Source: Candidatus Latescibacterota bacterium (GTDB lineage Bacteria > Latescibacterota > UBA2968 > GCA-2709665). From it: DNA of 6,803 nt. The DNA lies in NCBI GenBank assembly GCA_012271065.1, contig JAAXHE010000046.1, forward strand, positions 1-6,803, in the 5' to 3' direction. This document shows, piece after piece, positions 1-6,721 of the stretch. Numbering within the stretch: position 1 is the stretch's first letter; each line of letters opens with the position of its first letter. A program made the position numbers and the translations under genes. The notes beneath the pieces are model-generated. The model did no database searches, was not told the DNA's origin, and was given only the letters and a program-made list of their open reading frames with translations.

Positions 1-42
1 AACCTTGGCAAGGTTGTGCTCTACCAGCTGAGCTATTCCCGC
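1..42 (-). tRNA. tRNA-Gly (anticodon GCC), 5' part, cut by the window edge
   Basis: Read on the minus strand, the sequence starting at 42 is the 5' half of a glycine tRNA: acceptor strand GCGGGAA, then T8, a D-arm with AGCTCAGCTGGTAGAGC, and an anticodon arm whose stem CAACC pairs with GGTT(G). Counting from base 42 as tRNA position 1 puts the anticodon GCC at window bases 9-7, after T33 and before A37. The variable loop, T-arm and 3' acceptor strand lie left of the window, so the CCA end cannot be seen. It closely resembles, from memory, the standard proteobacterial tRNA-Gly(GCC) that reads GGC and GGT codons. It is transcribed away from hyuA. Confidence 0.95.
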
Positions 43-50
43 TCCCAATG

Positions 51-66
51 GCCTGCGATTGCAGGC
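51..66. repeat. Small hairpin in the tRNA leader
   Basis: GCCTGC (51-56) and GCAGGC (61-66) form a 6-bp stem with a GATT loop, 8 bases ahead of the mature tRNA 5' end on the minus strand. It could be a processing signal in the tRNA precursor. A chance hairpin of this size is also plausible. Confidence 0.4.
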
Positions 67-74
67 GGAAGTGA

Positions 75-103
75 AAATTAAGTAATGGACTCGAGGATGT
101 CAA
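75..103 (-). promoter_or_regulatory. Candidate sigma70 promoter for the tRNA-Gly gene
   Basis: On the minus strand a perfect -35 box TTGACA lies at 103-98. With a 17-base spacer the -10 position is TAATTT at 80-75; a 16-base spacer gives TTAATT. Neither -10 is strong, but the stretch is AT-rich and a start near base 68 would leave a leader of about 25 bases before the tRNA. That leader would contain a small hairpin, GCCTGC-GATT-GCAGGC (51-66). The perfect -35 at a sensible distance is the main support. Confidence 0.45.
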
Positions 104-124
104 GGCATAATACGCAGAACGGGC

Positions 125-138
125 TGGTACCGGTACCA
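125..138. promoter_or_regulatory. Perfect 14-bp palindrome in the divergent intergenic region
   Basis: TGGTACCGGTACCA is identical to its reverse complement, and it is built from two adjacent copies of GGTACC. It lies between the two divergent candidate promoters, about 100 bases upstream of the hyuA -35 box and about 22 bases upstream of the tRNA -35 box. A dimeric regulator could bind here, but no second copy occurs elsewhere in the window and no regulator gene is adjacent. Function is inferred from symmetry and position only. Confidence 0.35.
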
Positions 139-158
139 TCAACCGACTCAGCCGTCCG

Positions 159-211
159 TTCCGGACTGGCGAGAAGCCGGAATTCTCCCATCGGCGGGAT
201 CAACCCGGCTT
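159..211. repeat. Cluster of short overlapping inverted repeats upstream of the hyuA promoter
   Basis: Three dyads share this stretch: TTCCGG (159-164) with CCGGAA (177-182), GAGAA (171-175) with TTCTC (183-187), and AAGCCGG (174-180) with CCGGCTT (205-211). They overlap, so only one could fold at a time. All lie upstream of the predicted hyuA transcript start, so operator-like sites are more likely than an RNA leader. CCGG-rich dyads arise easily in GC-rich DNA, so this is weak. The rest of 43-334 shows no gene. Confidence 0.3.
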
Positions 212-235
212 CAGGCCGGCGAATCCGCGTTTGAG

Positions 236-264
236 TTGACATTCTTGGGTGCGAGGCGCATATT
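236..264 (+). promoter_or_regulatory. Candidate sigma70 promoter for hyuAB
   Basis: A perfect -35 box TTGACA at 236-241 is followed, after a 17-base spacer, by CATATT at 259-264, which matches four of six bases of TATAAT. A start near 271 would give a leader of about 64 bases before the hyuA ATG at 335. It is the best promoter match on the plus strand in this intergenic region. Confidence 0.55.
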
Positions 265-321
265 TACGTCTTCGGTGTGTGTGGAAATTGTGGCGCTATA
301 GATACCCTTGAACGTTCAATT

Positions 322-325
322 GGAG
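322..325 (+). promoter_or_regulatory. Ribosome binding site that decides the hyuA start
   Basis: GGAG at 322-325 stands 9 bases before ATG 335. The alternative in-frame start TTG 308 has no purine-rich site in front of it and would add nine residues lying ahead of the conserved family start, so ATG 335 is preferred. Confidence 0.6.
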
Positions 326-334
326 CCTGGCGGG

Positions 335-2422
335 ATGGCCGAAGAACAGTACGTCCTGGCAATTGACATCGGCGGCACGTTCACGGATCTCGTCCTTCTG
401 GATTGCCATACCGGCCGACAGGCGATTTCCAAGGTGCCGACGACGTATCCGGATCCGTCAGAGGCCGTCTTGTCCGGAATCGACTCGTTACCGGGTGCCG
501 TCGACGCGGGCGCCGTTCAACGCGTCATTCACGGAACGACGCTGGTGACCAACACGCTGATCGAGCGCAAGGGTGCGCGCACGGGGCTGATCACGACGGC
601 GGGATTTCGGGATGCGCTGGAGATCGGCCGCGAAGGCAGGTACGATATCTACGATCTTGGCCTGGTGTTGCCCGAACCACTGGTGGAACGCAGGTTGAGA
701 TTCGGTGCGCTGGAGCGGATGAATGTGAGGGGGGAAGTACTCGAGAGCCTGGATGAAGGATCGATCCGGGAGGCTTGCGGTACGTTTCTCGACGAAGGGG
801 TGGAAGCTGTTGCCATCTGTTTTCTGCACGCGTACGCCAACCCGGAACACGAGCGACAGGCGGCGGGGATTGTTCGTGAGGCGATGCCGGGCGCATCGGT
901 GTCGGTATCGCATCAGGTATCGCCCGAGTTGCGTGAATACGACAGGACGTCCACGACCGTCGCCAATGCATACGTGCAACCTCTCGCCCGCCGGTATCTG
1001 GCAGGTTTGACCAGAGGGCTGGGAACAAAAGGGATAGCAGCGCCTCTGCACATAATGCTTTCCAACGGCGGCGTCTGCTCTGCAGAGACTGCCGCGGCCT
1101 TTCCAGTCCGGCTCGTAGAATCCGGTCCCAGCGGTGGCGCGTTGTCGGCAGCCTATTGGGGCGGCCGATCGAACCTGAAGGATGTGCTCGCGTTCGATAT
1201 GGGGGGCACGACGGCGAAGGTCGTGCTTGGAAGCGACGGCGCGTTTCCCGTCACAACCGAATCCGAGGTGGCGCGTGTCTATCGCTTCAAACGCGGTAGC
1301 GGGCTTCCGTTGCTGGTCCCGGTGCTGGATATGATCGAAATCGGCGCCGGCGGCGGCAGCATCGCGCACCTGAACGAAATGGGGCTGCCCGCGGTCGGTC
1401 CCGAAAGCGCGGGTTCGGTTCCCGGGCCAGCATGCTACGGGACCGGTGGAACAGCGCCCACCGTGACCGACGCCGACCTGATTCTGGGCATGCTGAGTCC
1501 CGGCTATTTCCTGGGTGGCAAGATGGCATTGGATCCGGACCGTGCAAGGAGCGCCGTCCTCGGGCTGTCGAAGCGACTGGGCATGGACGTGAATCGTATG
1601 GCGTGGGGCATTCACAGAATGGTCAACGAGAACATGGCAAATGCCGCACGCGTTCACGCGGCCGAGCGCGGTATCGACATCCGGAGCTACACCATGGTCG
1701 CGACCGGAGGGGCCGGGCCCGTACATGCCTGTGGCGTGGCCGAGCGCCTCGGCATACAAACCGTGATCGTGCCGCCCATGGCAGGCGTGAGTTCGGCATT
1801 CGGGCTGATGCTCGCGCCGATTTCGTTCGACTTTGCGAGAAGCTACGTCGCCCGGCTGGAGGCTTTGGATTTCGCAAGGCTGAACACCCTGTTCGAAAAG
1901 ATGGAATTCGAGGGCGCCGGCGTTTTGCGGGAAGCGGGCGTGGTTCCCGCCGAGATGAGGATTGTACGCACCGCAGACATGCGGTACGTGGGACAGGGCC
2001 ACGAGATTACGATTCCGGTCCCGGGCGGCAGACTCGGCCCCGGCAGTCTGGACGAAATCCGCAATGGTTTTGACCGGGAATATACCCGGAAATTCACACG
2101 CACGTGCGATGGTGTGGAGATCGAATCCGTTCACTGGCGGGTCCGGATGTCCGGGCCGAAACCGGACCTCGTCGACCCCAACACGCCGCCTTCGTCGGGC
2201 GGGGACGCGGTCAAGGGTGTTCGCCCGGTGTTGCTCGATGCGGAATCCGGCCCGGAACCGGCGCCGGTGTTCGACCGGTACAGGATGAAGCCGGGATTTC
2301 GGGCGACCGGGCCGGCAATCGTGGAAGAAGCCGAGTCCACCGCCGTTGTGCCGCGCGGCTGGAAGATTGCCGCACAGTCCTGCGGCAACCTTCTCCTGAC
2401 GCGCCTGGAGGGTTTGGGATAA
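335..2422 (+). CDS. hyuA: Hydantoinase/oxoprolinase family protein, subunit A (HyuA-like)
   Basis: This 695-residue protein is the ATP-binding subunit of the family that includes N-methylhydantoinase A, 5-oxoprolinase and the acetone/acetophenone carboxylase subunits. The usual order is complete: N-terminal ASKHA-type phosphate motif DIGGTFTD (residues 11-18); HGTTLVTNTLIERKGA with GFRDALEIGREGRYDIYDL, typical of the Hydant_A_N domain; second phosphate motif DMGGTTAK (288-295); IGAGGGS (336-342) followed by GPACYGTGG; and GGAGPVHA (458-465). The C-terminal region matches the usual small domain, and the length is normal. No signal peptide or membrane segment is visible, so it should be cytoplasmic. 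It should couple ATP hydrolysis to activation of an amide, lactam or ketone substrate together with HyuB, whose start codon shares a base with its stop. Substrate choice within this family cannot be predicted by eye; hydantoin, 5-oxoproline and ketone carboxylation are all possible. Confidence 0.93.
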   Translation: MAEEQYVLAIDIGGTFTDLVLLDCHTGRQAISKVPTTYPDPSEAVLSGIDSLPGAVDAGAVQRVIHGTTLVTNTLIERKGARTGLITTAGFRDALEIGREGRYDIYDLGLVLPEPLVERRLRFGALERMNVRGEVLESLDEGSIREACGTFLDEGVEAVAICFLHAYANPEHERQAAGIVREAMPGASVSVSHQVSPELREYDRTSTTVANAYVQPLARRYLAGLTRGLGTKGIAAPLHIMLSNGGVCSAETAAAFPVRLVESGPSGGALSAAYWGGRSNLKDVLAFDMGGTTAKVVLGSDGAFPVTTESEVARVYRFKRGSGLPLLVPVLDMIEIGAGGGSIAHLNEMGLPAVGPESAGSVPGPACYGTGGTAPTVTDADLILGMLSPGYFLGGKMALDPDRARSAVLGLSKRLGMDVNRMAWGIHRMVNENMANAARVHAAERGIDIRSYTMVATGGAGPVHACGVAERLGIQTVIVPPMAGVSSAFGLMLAPISFDFARSYVARLEALDFARLNTLFEKMEFEGAGVLREAGVVPAEMRIVRTADMRYVGQGHEITIPVPGGRLGPGSLDEIRNGFDREYTRKFTRTCDGVEIESVHWRVRMSGPKPDLVDPNTPPSSGGDAVKGVRPVLLDAESGPEPAPVFDRYRMKPGFRATGPAIVEEAESTAVVPRGWKIAAQSCGNLLLTRLEGLG

Positions 2423-4137
2423 TGTCGGCGGAAAAGCTGGATGCCGTTCTGCTCGAGGTGTTGTGGAACCGGCTGATTTCCATCGCAAACGAGCAGGCCG
2501 CCGCGCTGATGCACGCCTCGTTTACAACCGTGGTCCGGGAAGCGGGCGACCTTTCAGCAGGTATATTCAACCGCGCCGGCGATATGGTCGCGCAGGCTGT
2601 GACCGGCACTCCGGGCCACATCAATACCATGGCGACCTGTGTCGGACACTTTGCGAAAGCGCATCCGATAGACAGTTTGAAGCCTGGCGACAGCCTGCTG
2701 ACCAACGATCCATGGCTCGGTTCGGGGCATCTGCACGATATTACCCTGGTCACACCCGTCTTCCATCGCGGGAAGGCCGTCGGGTGGTTCGCCAATACGT
2801 GCCACGCCATGGATATCGGCGGGCGGACCCTGGGCGCGGACGCGCGCGAGGTATTCGAAGAGGGACTCCATATTCCAATTATGTTCCTGTTTCGTGAGGG
2901 GAAGGTCAATCGCGACTTGATTGAAATCGTCCGCGCCAATGTCCGCACCCCCGATGCCGTCGTGGGAGACCTCCATGCCCAACAGGCCGGCAACGACGTG
3001 GGCGCCGAGAAGCTTACGGAAATGATGTCGGAATACGAAATGGAGGACATCGAGTCCCTTGCGTCATTGATTCTGGACCGGTCGGAGGCCGCCACGCGGG
3101 ATGCGATCGCGGAGATACCCAACGGCACGTACCGGGATGAAGTGGTCATCGACGGTTTCGACCATGCGTTGAAGATCGCGGTATCCATTCAGGTAAATGA
3201 CCGTGACCTTGCCGTCGACTACGACGGCACGTCACCGCAGGTGGACCGTGGAATCAACGTGGTCTACAACTATACGCACGCCTATACGACCTATCCGCTG
3301 GCGTGTTCAATCAGCCCCGCCGTCCCGAACAACGCCGGCAGTTTCCGGCCTGTTGCGGTGACTGCGCCGCCGGGTACGGTTCTCAATGCCACGTTTCCTT
3401 GCGCCGTGGGCGCACGGCATCTGATCGGGCACTTTCTCTCTCAGGCGGTATTCGGCGCCCTGTCCCGGGCGATTCCGGACCGGGTCCTGGCCGACGGCTC
3501 GGCAGGATTGTGGAACACCCAGCTGGAGGGACACGACAGGGAAGGACGGGTGTTTTCCTATATCTTCTTCTCCGCCGGCGGCATGGGCGCCAGACCCGCT
3601 GCGGACGGACTTTCGGCTACGGCCTTTCCCAGCGGCATCAAAGGGGTACCTGCCGAGGCCATCGAGGCGGTTTCGCCGGTACTGATGCTGAAGCGGGAGT
3701 TGCGCCCGGATTCCGGCGGCGCGGGCCGTTTCCGCGGCGGGCTGGGACAGGAAATGGCACTCAGGATGGACACGGACTCGGCGGTGCTGCATTCATGTAT
3801 GTATGACCGCACCCGGAGCCCGGCGCGCGGTTTCCTGGGCGGCGGGAGCGGCGCCGTCGGCGACGTGATCCTCTCCGACGGGTCCCGTCCACACCCGAAG
3901 GGGAAATACGAACTTCAACCTGGGCAGACGGTGACCCTGAAGCTTCCTGGCGGAGGCGGCTACTTTTCACCGCAGACTCGCGATCCCGATCTGGTAATGC
4001 ACGACGTACGACAGGGTCGCGTGTCGCTCGAGGCGGCCCGGGACGAGTACGGCGTGGTCGTGGACAACCGGAACTGGAAGATTGATCGGGCTGCCACGGA
4101 AGCACTCAGGAAAGCGCCGGGGGGGGGTCCCGGTTGA
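2422..4137 (+). CDS. hyuB: Hydantoinase/oxoprolinase family protein, subunit B (HyuB-like)
   Basis: This 571-residue protein is the metal-binding partner subunit of HyuA. The N-terminal VVREAGDLSAGIFNRAGDMVAQ and GTPGH segments, the GHLHDI and CHAMDIGG motifs, PNNAGSFRPV, and the C-terminal LPGGGGYFSPQTRDP followed by DVRQGRVSLEAARDEYGVVV are all characteristic of Hydantoinase_B. H103, D106 and H128 have the same spacing as the manganese ligands I recall for the acetone carboxylase alpha subunit (H150, D153, H175), so a metal site is likely. The ATG overlaps the hyuA stop as TAATG, behind GGAGGG at 2407-2412. The open frame continues upstream to 2104, but that part lies inside hyuA and lacks family sequence. 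No third small subunit gene, as found in acetone carboxylases, follows. The last codons include a run of nine G (4119-4127), giving a glycine-rich end outside the conserved domain. Confidence 0.93.
   Translation: MSAEKLDAVLLEVLWNRLISIANEQAAALMHASFTTVVREAGDLSAGIFNRAGDMVAQAVTGTPGHINTMATCVGHFAKAHPIDSLKPGDSLLTNDPWLGSGHLHDITLVTPVFHRGKAVGWFANTCHAMDIGGRTLGADAREVFEEGLHIPIMFLFREGKVNRDLIEIVRANVRTPDAVVGDLHAQQAGNDVGAEKLTEMMSEYEMEDIESLASLILDRSEAATRDAIAEIPNGTYRDEVVIDGFDHALKIAVSIQVNDRDLAVDYDGTSPQVDRGINVVYNYTHAYTTYPLACSISPAVPNNAGSFRPVAVTAPPGTVLNATFPCAVGARHLIGHFLSQAVFGALSRAIPDRVLADGSAGLWNTQLEGHDREGRVFSYIFFSAGGMGARPAADGLSATAFPSGIKGVPAEAIEAVSPVLMLKRELRPDSGGAGRFRGGLGQEMALRMDTDSAVLHSCMYDRTRSPARGFLGGGSGAVGDVILSDGSRPHPKGKYELQPGQTVTLKLPGGGGYFSPQTRDPDLVMHDVRQGRVSLEAARDEYGVVVDNRNWKIDRAATEALRKAPGGGPG
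4119..4127 (+). repeat. G9 homopolymer at the 3' end of hyuB
   Basis: Nine consecutive G bases lie 7 bases before the hyuB stop codon and encode part of the terminal GGG. Losing one G would shift translation into a frame open to TAA 4208-4210; gaining one would read on to TAG 4197-4199. Either change would replace the short tail with about 20-25 other residues and would not touch the conserved domain. Such tracts are prone to slippage and also to sequencing error. Confidence 0.6.
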
Positions 4138-4182
4138 CCTGGGTCCGCACGAACACACTGCACGGCGGGACTCTTGGCTATG

Positions 4183-4216
4183 TTGGCTTGAAACTTTAGT
4201 TAATTTTTAAAAACTA
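4183..4216 (+). promoter_or_regulatory. AT-rich patch with a candidate promoter ahead of the propeller gene
   Basis: Between two GC-rich genes lies an abrupt AT-rich stretch of about 30 bases. TTGGCT (4183-4188) and TTTAAA (4206-4211) sit 17 bases apart and each match four of six consensus positions. A dyad TAGTT (4197-4201) / AACTA (4212-4216) overlaps the -10 position. This would let the propeller-rmlA pair be transcribed apart from hyuAB. No terminator-like hairpin with a T-run was found between hyuB and this patch, so read-through remains possible. Confidence 0.35.
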
Positions 4217-4237
4217 CTGGAAGGCAGTTATTTGCGT

Positions 4238-4243
4238 AGGGAG
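4238..4243 (+). promoter_or_regulatory. Ribosome binding site that decides the propeller start
   Basis: AGGGAG at 4238-4243 stands 5 bases before GTG 4249. The frame is closed by TAG at 4237-4239, so no earlier start is available in this frame. This makes GTG 4249 the start and excludes an N-terminal signal peptide in the sequence as given. Confidence 0.7.
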
Positions 4244-4248
4244 ATATT

Positions 4249-5643
4249 GTGGGAAAGTGCGATACCGACGACGGTTACCGGGGGATCTGGTGGTGGGACA
4301 CGCCCGCTGACAACGAGTACAAATACGTGTACTACAGCGGCGGGTTCGCGACCTACACCGCAAAGCATATCCCGCTGGCATACTATTCCGAAACGGCGCA
4401 CAAGACGTACTTCTGTTATGGAGGGACGTACAGGGACAAGAACCAGATACTGGCAATGGTCTCCTGTTACGATCACGCCACCGGTACGGTCCCGAGACCG
4501 ACGATTCTGATGGACAAGGGCACTGCCGACGCACACGACAACCCTGTTCTGATGCTGGACGATGAGGGACACATCTGGGTCTTCGTAAGCGCGCACGGTA
4601 CCGCCAGACCGGCGTTTATCTTCAAGAGTGACGAGCCCTATTCCGTGGGTGCATTCGAATGTGTGACGGAGACGAACTTCTCCTATCCGCAGCCCTGGCA
4701 TGTTCAGGACCATGGATTTCTGTTTCTGCATACAAGGTACCTTGGCGGCCGGTTCCTCTATGCCCAAACCAGTTCTGACGGCAGAGACTGGTCTCCACCC
4801 AGAGCGTTATCGAAAATCCGCCACGGTCACTATCAGGTCAGCTGGCGGGCCGGTAAACGGGTTGGCACCGCGTTCAACTTCCATCCGGTCAAAAAGCCGG
4901 GTCCGCCCAGGACCAATCTTTATTATCTGCAGACGGACGATTTCGGCAAGACCTGGAAGAATGCCGCTGGAACGGACATGGACCTCCCGCTGGCGAAACC
5001 CCGCAACGACGCGATGGTGCATAACTACGAACAAGAGGGCCTGCAAGTGTTCGTCAAGGATCTGAATTTCGACGCTCATGGCAATCCCGTTATCCTGATT
5101 CTGACCAGCCGTGGGATGGAGACCGGGCCCCATAACGACCCGCGCATCTGGACCACGCTCCGGTGGACGGGTGACGAATGGGAGGCCCGTCCGGCATTCC
5201 CGTCTGACAACAACTACGACACGGGGGGACTTCATATCGAGCCGGACGGGACCTGGCGGATCATCGCACCCACCGAAACGGGACCTCAGCCATATAATAC
5301 AGGAGGAGAGGTGGCCGTGTGGACCAGCGGTAATGAGGGGGCGGCGTGGGAGAAAACCCGCCTGACAACGCGGTGCAGCAAATATAACCATACCTATGTG
5401 CGCAGACCGGTAAACGCGCACCCGGAATTCTATGCCTTATGGGCGGATGGGCATACGCGTCAACCTTCTGATTCCCGCCTCTATTTCTGCAACAGGAGCG
5501 GGGACAGCGTGTTCCGGCTTCCTCCACTGATGACCGGGGATCATCATCGTCCCGAAAAGGTGGTTCCACTCGGCCACAGCGAGGATATCGACGCCGAAGG
5601 CGGCACGGGCCGTCGTCAGTTGTCGGGAAGGGTCGTCCGATGA
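4249..5643 (+). CDS. BNR_4-type beta-propeller protein, possible polysaccharide lyase relative
   Basis: The 464-residue product resembles BNR_4 repeat proteins, the fold shared with ulvan lyases of families PL24 and PL25. It opens at [12 protein letters not shown] (8-19), where the conserved part of this family normally begins. Further family-like segments are [18 protein letters not shown] (29-46), [18 protein letters not shown] (95-112), [14 protein letters not shown] (114-127), NFSYPQPW (143-150), FLFLHTRY (157-164) and [20 protein letters not shown] (379-398). Asp-box repeats are visible: TDDFGKTW (229-236, canonical), SGNEGAAW (360-367, N for D) and SSDGRDW (175-181, shortened). H96 and H116 are candidate active-site histidines. 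The charged tail after about residue 430 looks unstructured. Many relatives, from memory, are exported, but this one has no signal peptide or membrane segment. Its last four bases overlap rmlA. Lyase, hydrolase or non-catalytic carbohydrate binding are all open; the fold is secure, the activity is not. Confidence 0.8.
   Translation: MGKCDTDDGYRGIWWWDTPADNEYKYVYYSGGFATYTAKHIPLAYYSETAHKTYFCYGGTYRDKNQILAMVSCYDHATGTVPRPTILMDKGTADAHDNPVLMLDDEGHIWVFVSAHGTARPAFIFKSDEPYSVGAFECVTETNFSYPQPWHVQDHGFLFLHTRYLGGRFLYAQTSSDGRDWSPPRALSKIRHGHYQVSWRAGKRVGTAFNFHPVKKPGPPRTNLYYLQTDDFGKTWKNAAGTDMDLPLAKPRNDAMVHNYEQEGLQVFVKDLNFDAHGNPVILILTSRGMETGPHNDPRIWTTLRWTGDEWEARPAFPSDNNYDTGGLHIEPDGTWRIIAPTETGPQPYNTGGEVAVWTSGNEGAAWEKTRLTTRCSKYNHTYVRRPVNAHPEFYALWADGHTRQPSDSRLYFCNRSGDSVFRLPPLMTGDHHRPEKVVPLGHSEDIDAEGGTGRRQLSGRVVR
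5625..5632 (+). promoter_or_regulatory. Ribosome binding site of rmlA inside the propeller gene
   Basis: GGGAAGGG at 5625-5632 lies 7 bases before ATG 5640, within the last codons of the upstream gene. With the ATGA overlap, this is the usual arrangement for translational coupling, and the need for this site may explain the Gly/Arg-rich end of the propeller protein. Confidence 0.6.
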
Positions 5644-6506
5644 AAGGGATCGTACTGTCAGGTGGGCTGGGAACCCGGCTGTATCCGCTCACGACTTCGA
5701 TTTCCAAGCAGATTCTGCCGATATTCGACAAACCGATGATCTATTACCCGCTTTCGGTTCTGATGCTGGCCAACATTCGGGAGTTTCTGATTATTTCGTC
5801 GCCTGAACATATCGAGCTCTACAGGAATCTGCTGGGTGACGGCAGCCGTCTGGGCCTGCGTTTCGACTACGCGATCCAGCCCCGTCCGGAGGGCGTCGCG
5901 CAGTCGTTCCTCATCGGTGAGGACTTTATCGAGGGCGAGCCATGCGCGCTCATATTCGGAGACAATTTCTTCTATGGCCACGGTCTTTCCGGTTTGCTGG
6001 AGCAGGCGGGCGAACACGACGAGGGCGGGCTGGTCTTCGCCTACTACGTGCAGGATCCCGAGAGATACGGCGTGGTTGAATTCGATGCTTCCATGAACGT
6101 GGTGGGCATCGAGGAAAAACCGAAACGTCCGAGATCGAATTTCGCGGTTACCGGGCTCTACTTCTACGACGGAAGCGTGGTGGATATCGCCAGGGGATTG
6201 AAGCCTTCGGACCGTGGGGAATTGGAAATCACCGATTTGAATAACGAGTACCTGAGGCGTGGTGAATTGCGGGTGCAGCTGCTGGGAAGGGGAATCGCGT
6301 ACCTCGACACGGGAACCCACGAAAGCCTGCTGGAAGCAAGTAATTTCGTGCAGATCGTCGAACACCGGCAAGGGCTGAAAATCGCGTGTCTGGAAGAGAT
6401 CGCGTACAGGAAAGAGTACATAAGCGCGGAGCAGCTCGAGGACATCGCTAACTATTCGGAAGAAAACGAATATTGCCGGTACCTGAGACGGTTGCTGGCA
6501 TCGTGA
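5640..6506 (+). CDS. rmlA: Glucose-1-phosphate thymidylyltransferase
   Basis: RmlA (also RfbA) joins dTTP and glucose-1-phosphate to give dTDP-glucose, the first step toward dTDP-L-rhamnose and other dTDP-sugars for surface polysaccharides. The 288 residues match the full family length. The nucleotide-binding signature is [13 protein letters not shown] (6-18) with GTR at 11-13 and K23 in [18 protein letters not shown]. Metal-ligand candidates are D108 in FGDNFFYG and D223 in YLDTGTH, 115 residues apart as expected for the family. EEKP (158-161) and TGLYFYD (171-177) belong to the sugar-binding region. The enzyme is cytoplasmic. The start ATG overlaps the stop of the propeller gene (ATGA). None of rmlB, rmlC or rmlD is in the window, and a terminator follows, so the rest of the pathway must be encoded elsewhere. 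Confidence 0.96.
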   Translation: MKGIVLSGGLGTRLYPLTTSISKQILPIFDKPMIYYPLSVLMLANIREFLIISSPEHIELYRNLLGDGSRLGLRFDYAIQPRPEGVAQSFLIGEDFIEGEPCALIFGDNFFYGHGLSGLLEQAGEHDEGGLVFAYYVQDPERYGVVEFDASMNVVGIEEKPKRPRSNFAVTGLYFYDGSVVDIARGLKPSDRGELEITDLNNEYLRRGELRVQLLGRGIAYLDTGTHESLLEASNFVQIVEHRQGLKIACLEEIAYRKEYISAEQLEDIANYSEENEYCRYLRRLLAS

Positions 6507-6556
6507 ATCTGATCCCCGGGATTCCCGTGCCGATTTCGAACCTTCTTCACCGTTGG

Positions 6557-6583
6557 GCCGGACGGGTGCGCCCGCCGGCTTTT
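6557..6583 (+). terminator. Rho-independent terminator after rmlA
   Basis: GCCGG-A-CGGG (6557-6566) pairs with CCCGCCGGC (6571-6579) as a nine-bp, all G-C stem with one bulged A (6562) and a TGCG loop, followed by TTTT (6580-6583). It begins 51 bases after the rmlA stop and should end the propeller-rmlA transcript. The T-run is short but the stem is very stable. Confidence 0.75.
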
Positions 6584-6598
6584 GAAACGGGTGTCGGG

Positions 6599-6621
6599 GC
6601 TTTCCGGTCTCAGCTTTCCGG
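6599..6621 (+). repeat. Short direct repeat upstream of the lipoprotein gene
   Basis: GCTTTCCGG occurs at 6599-6607 and again at 6613-6621, 14 bases start to start. It lies between the rmlA terminator and the lipoprotein start region. It could be a pair of regulator half-sites, but no clear -35/-10 pair is visible nearby and chance cannot be excluded. Confidence 0.3.
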
Positions 6622-6639
6622 CAGAACCTACGCGTTGCG

Positions 6640-6667
6640 AGAGGAACTCAACGTGTCTCGTACATGA
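6640..6667 (+). other. Good start site (AGAGGA, GTG) closed after four codons by in-frame TGA
   Basis: AGAGGA at 6640-6645 stands 7 bases before GTG 6653. The frame reads V-S-R-T and then TGA (6665-6667). The same frame then continues without a stop through an arginine-containing stretch and a hydrophobic run to the lipobox of the next gene. If TGA were a sense codon, the result would be a normal lipoprotein signal peptide of about 34 residues. This suggests a recent nonsense mutation, a sequence error, or an unrelated mini-ORF upstream of a poorly marked start. Confidence 0.45.
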
Positions 6668-6721
6668 TGCAATCGGCCCTCGCGAACCACTGCGTACCTC
6701 GGCATAGCGAAAGCAATCTGT

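Noticed and set aside
1..42. tRNA-Gly as an integration site for a genomic island within the window
   Set aside because: Elements usually integrate at the tRNA 3' end, which points left out of the window. No integrase or repeat of the tRNA end was seen on this side.
308..334. TTG start for hyuA at 308
   Set aside because: No ribosome binding site precedes it and the nine added residues are not family-like; ATG 335 has GGAG at a suitable distance.
2104..2421. N-terminal extension of hyuB to the first in-frame ATG
   Set aside because: The extension lies inside hyuA, is Arg-rich and unlike the family. The ATG at 2422 has a good ribosome binding site and begins the conserved domain.
488..2488. 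666-codon open frame on the minus strand across hyuA
   Set aside because: It mirrors hyuA in a GC-rich gene, its translation is His/Arg/Pro-rich without any family motif, and hyuA on the plus strand is conserved end to end.
4125..4146. Repeated GGGTCC around the hyuB stop as a terminator hairpin
   Set aside because: The copies are direct, and the possible stem (GACC-TG-GGTC) leaves a two-base loop with no T-run.
6473..6667. 64-codon frame overlapping the rmlA end and running to the TGA at 6665
   Set aside because: It starts inside rmlA without a ribosome binding site, spans the terminator, and shows no recognisable protein features.
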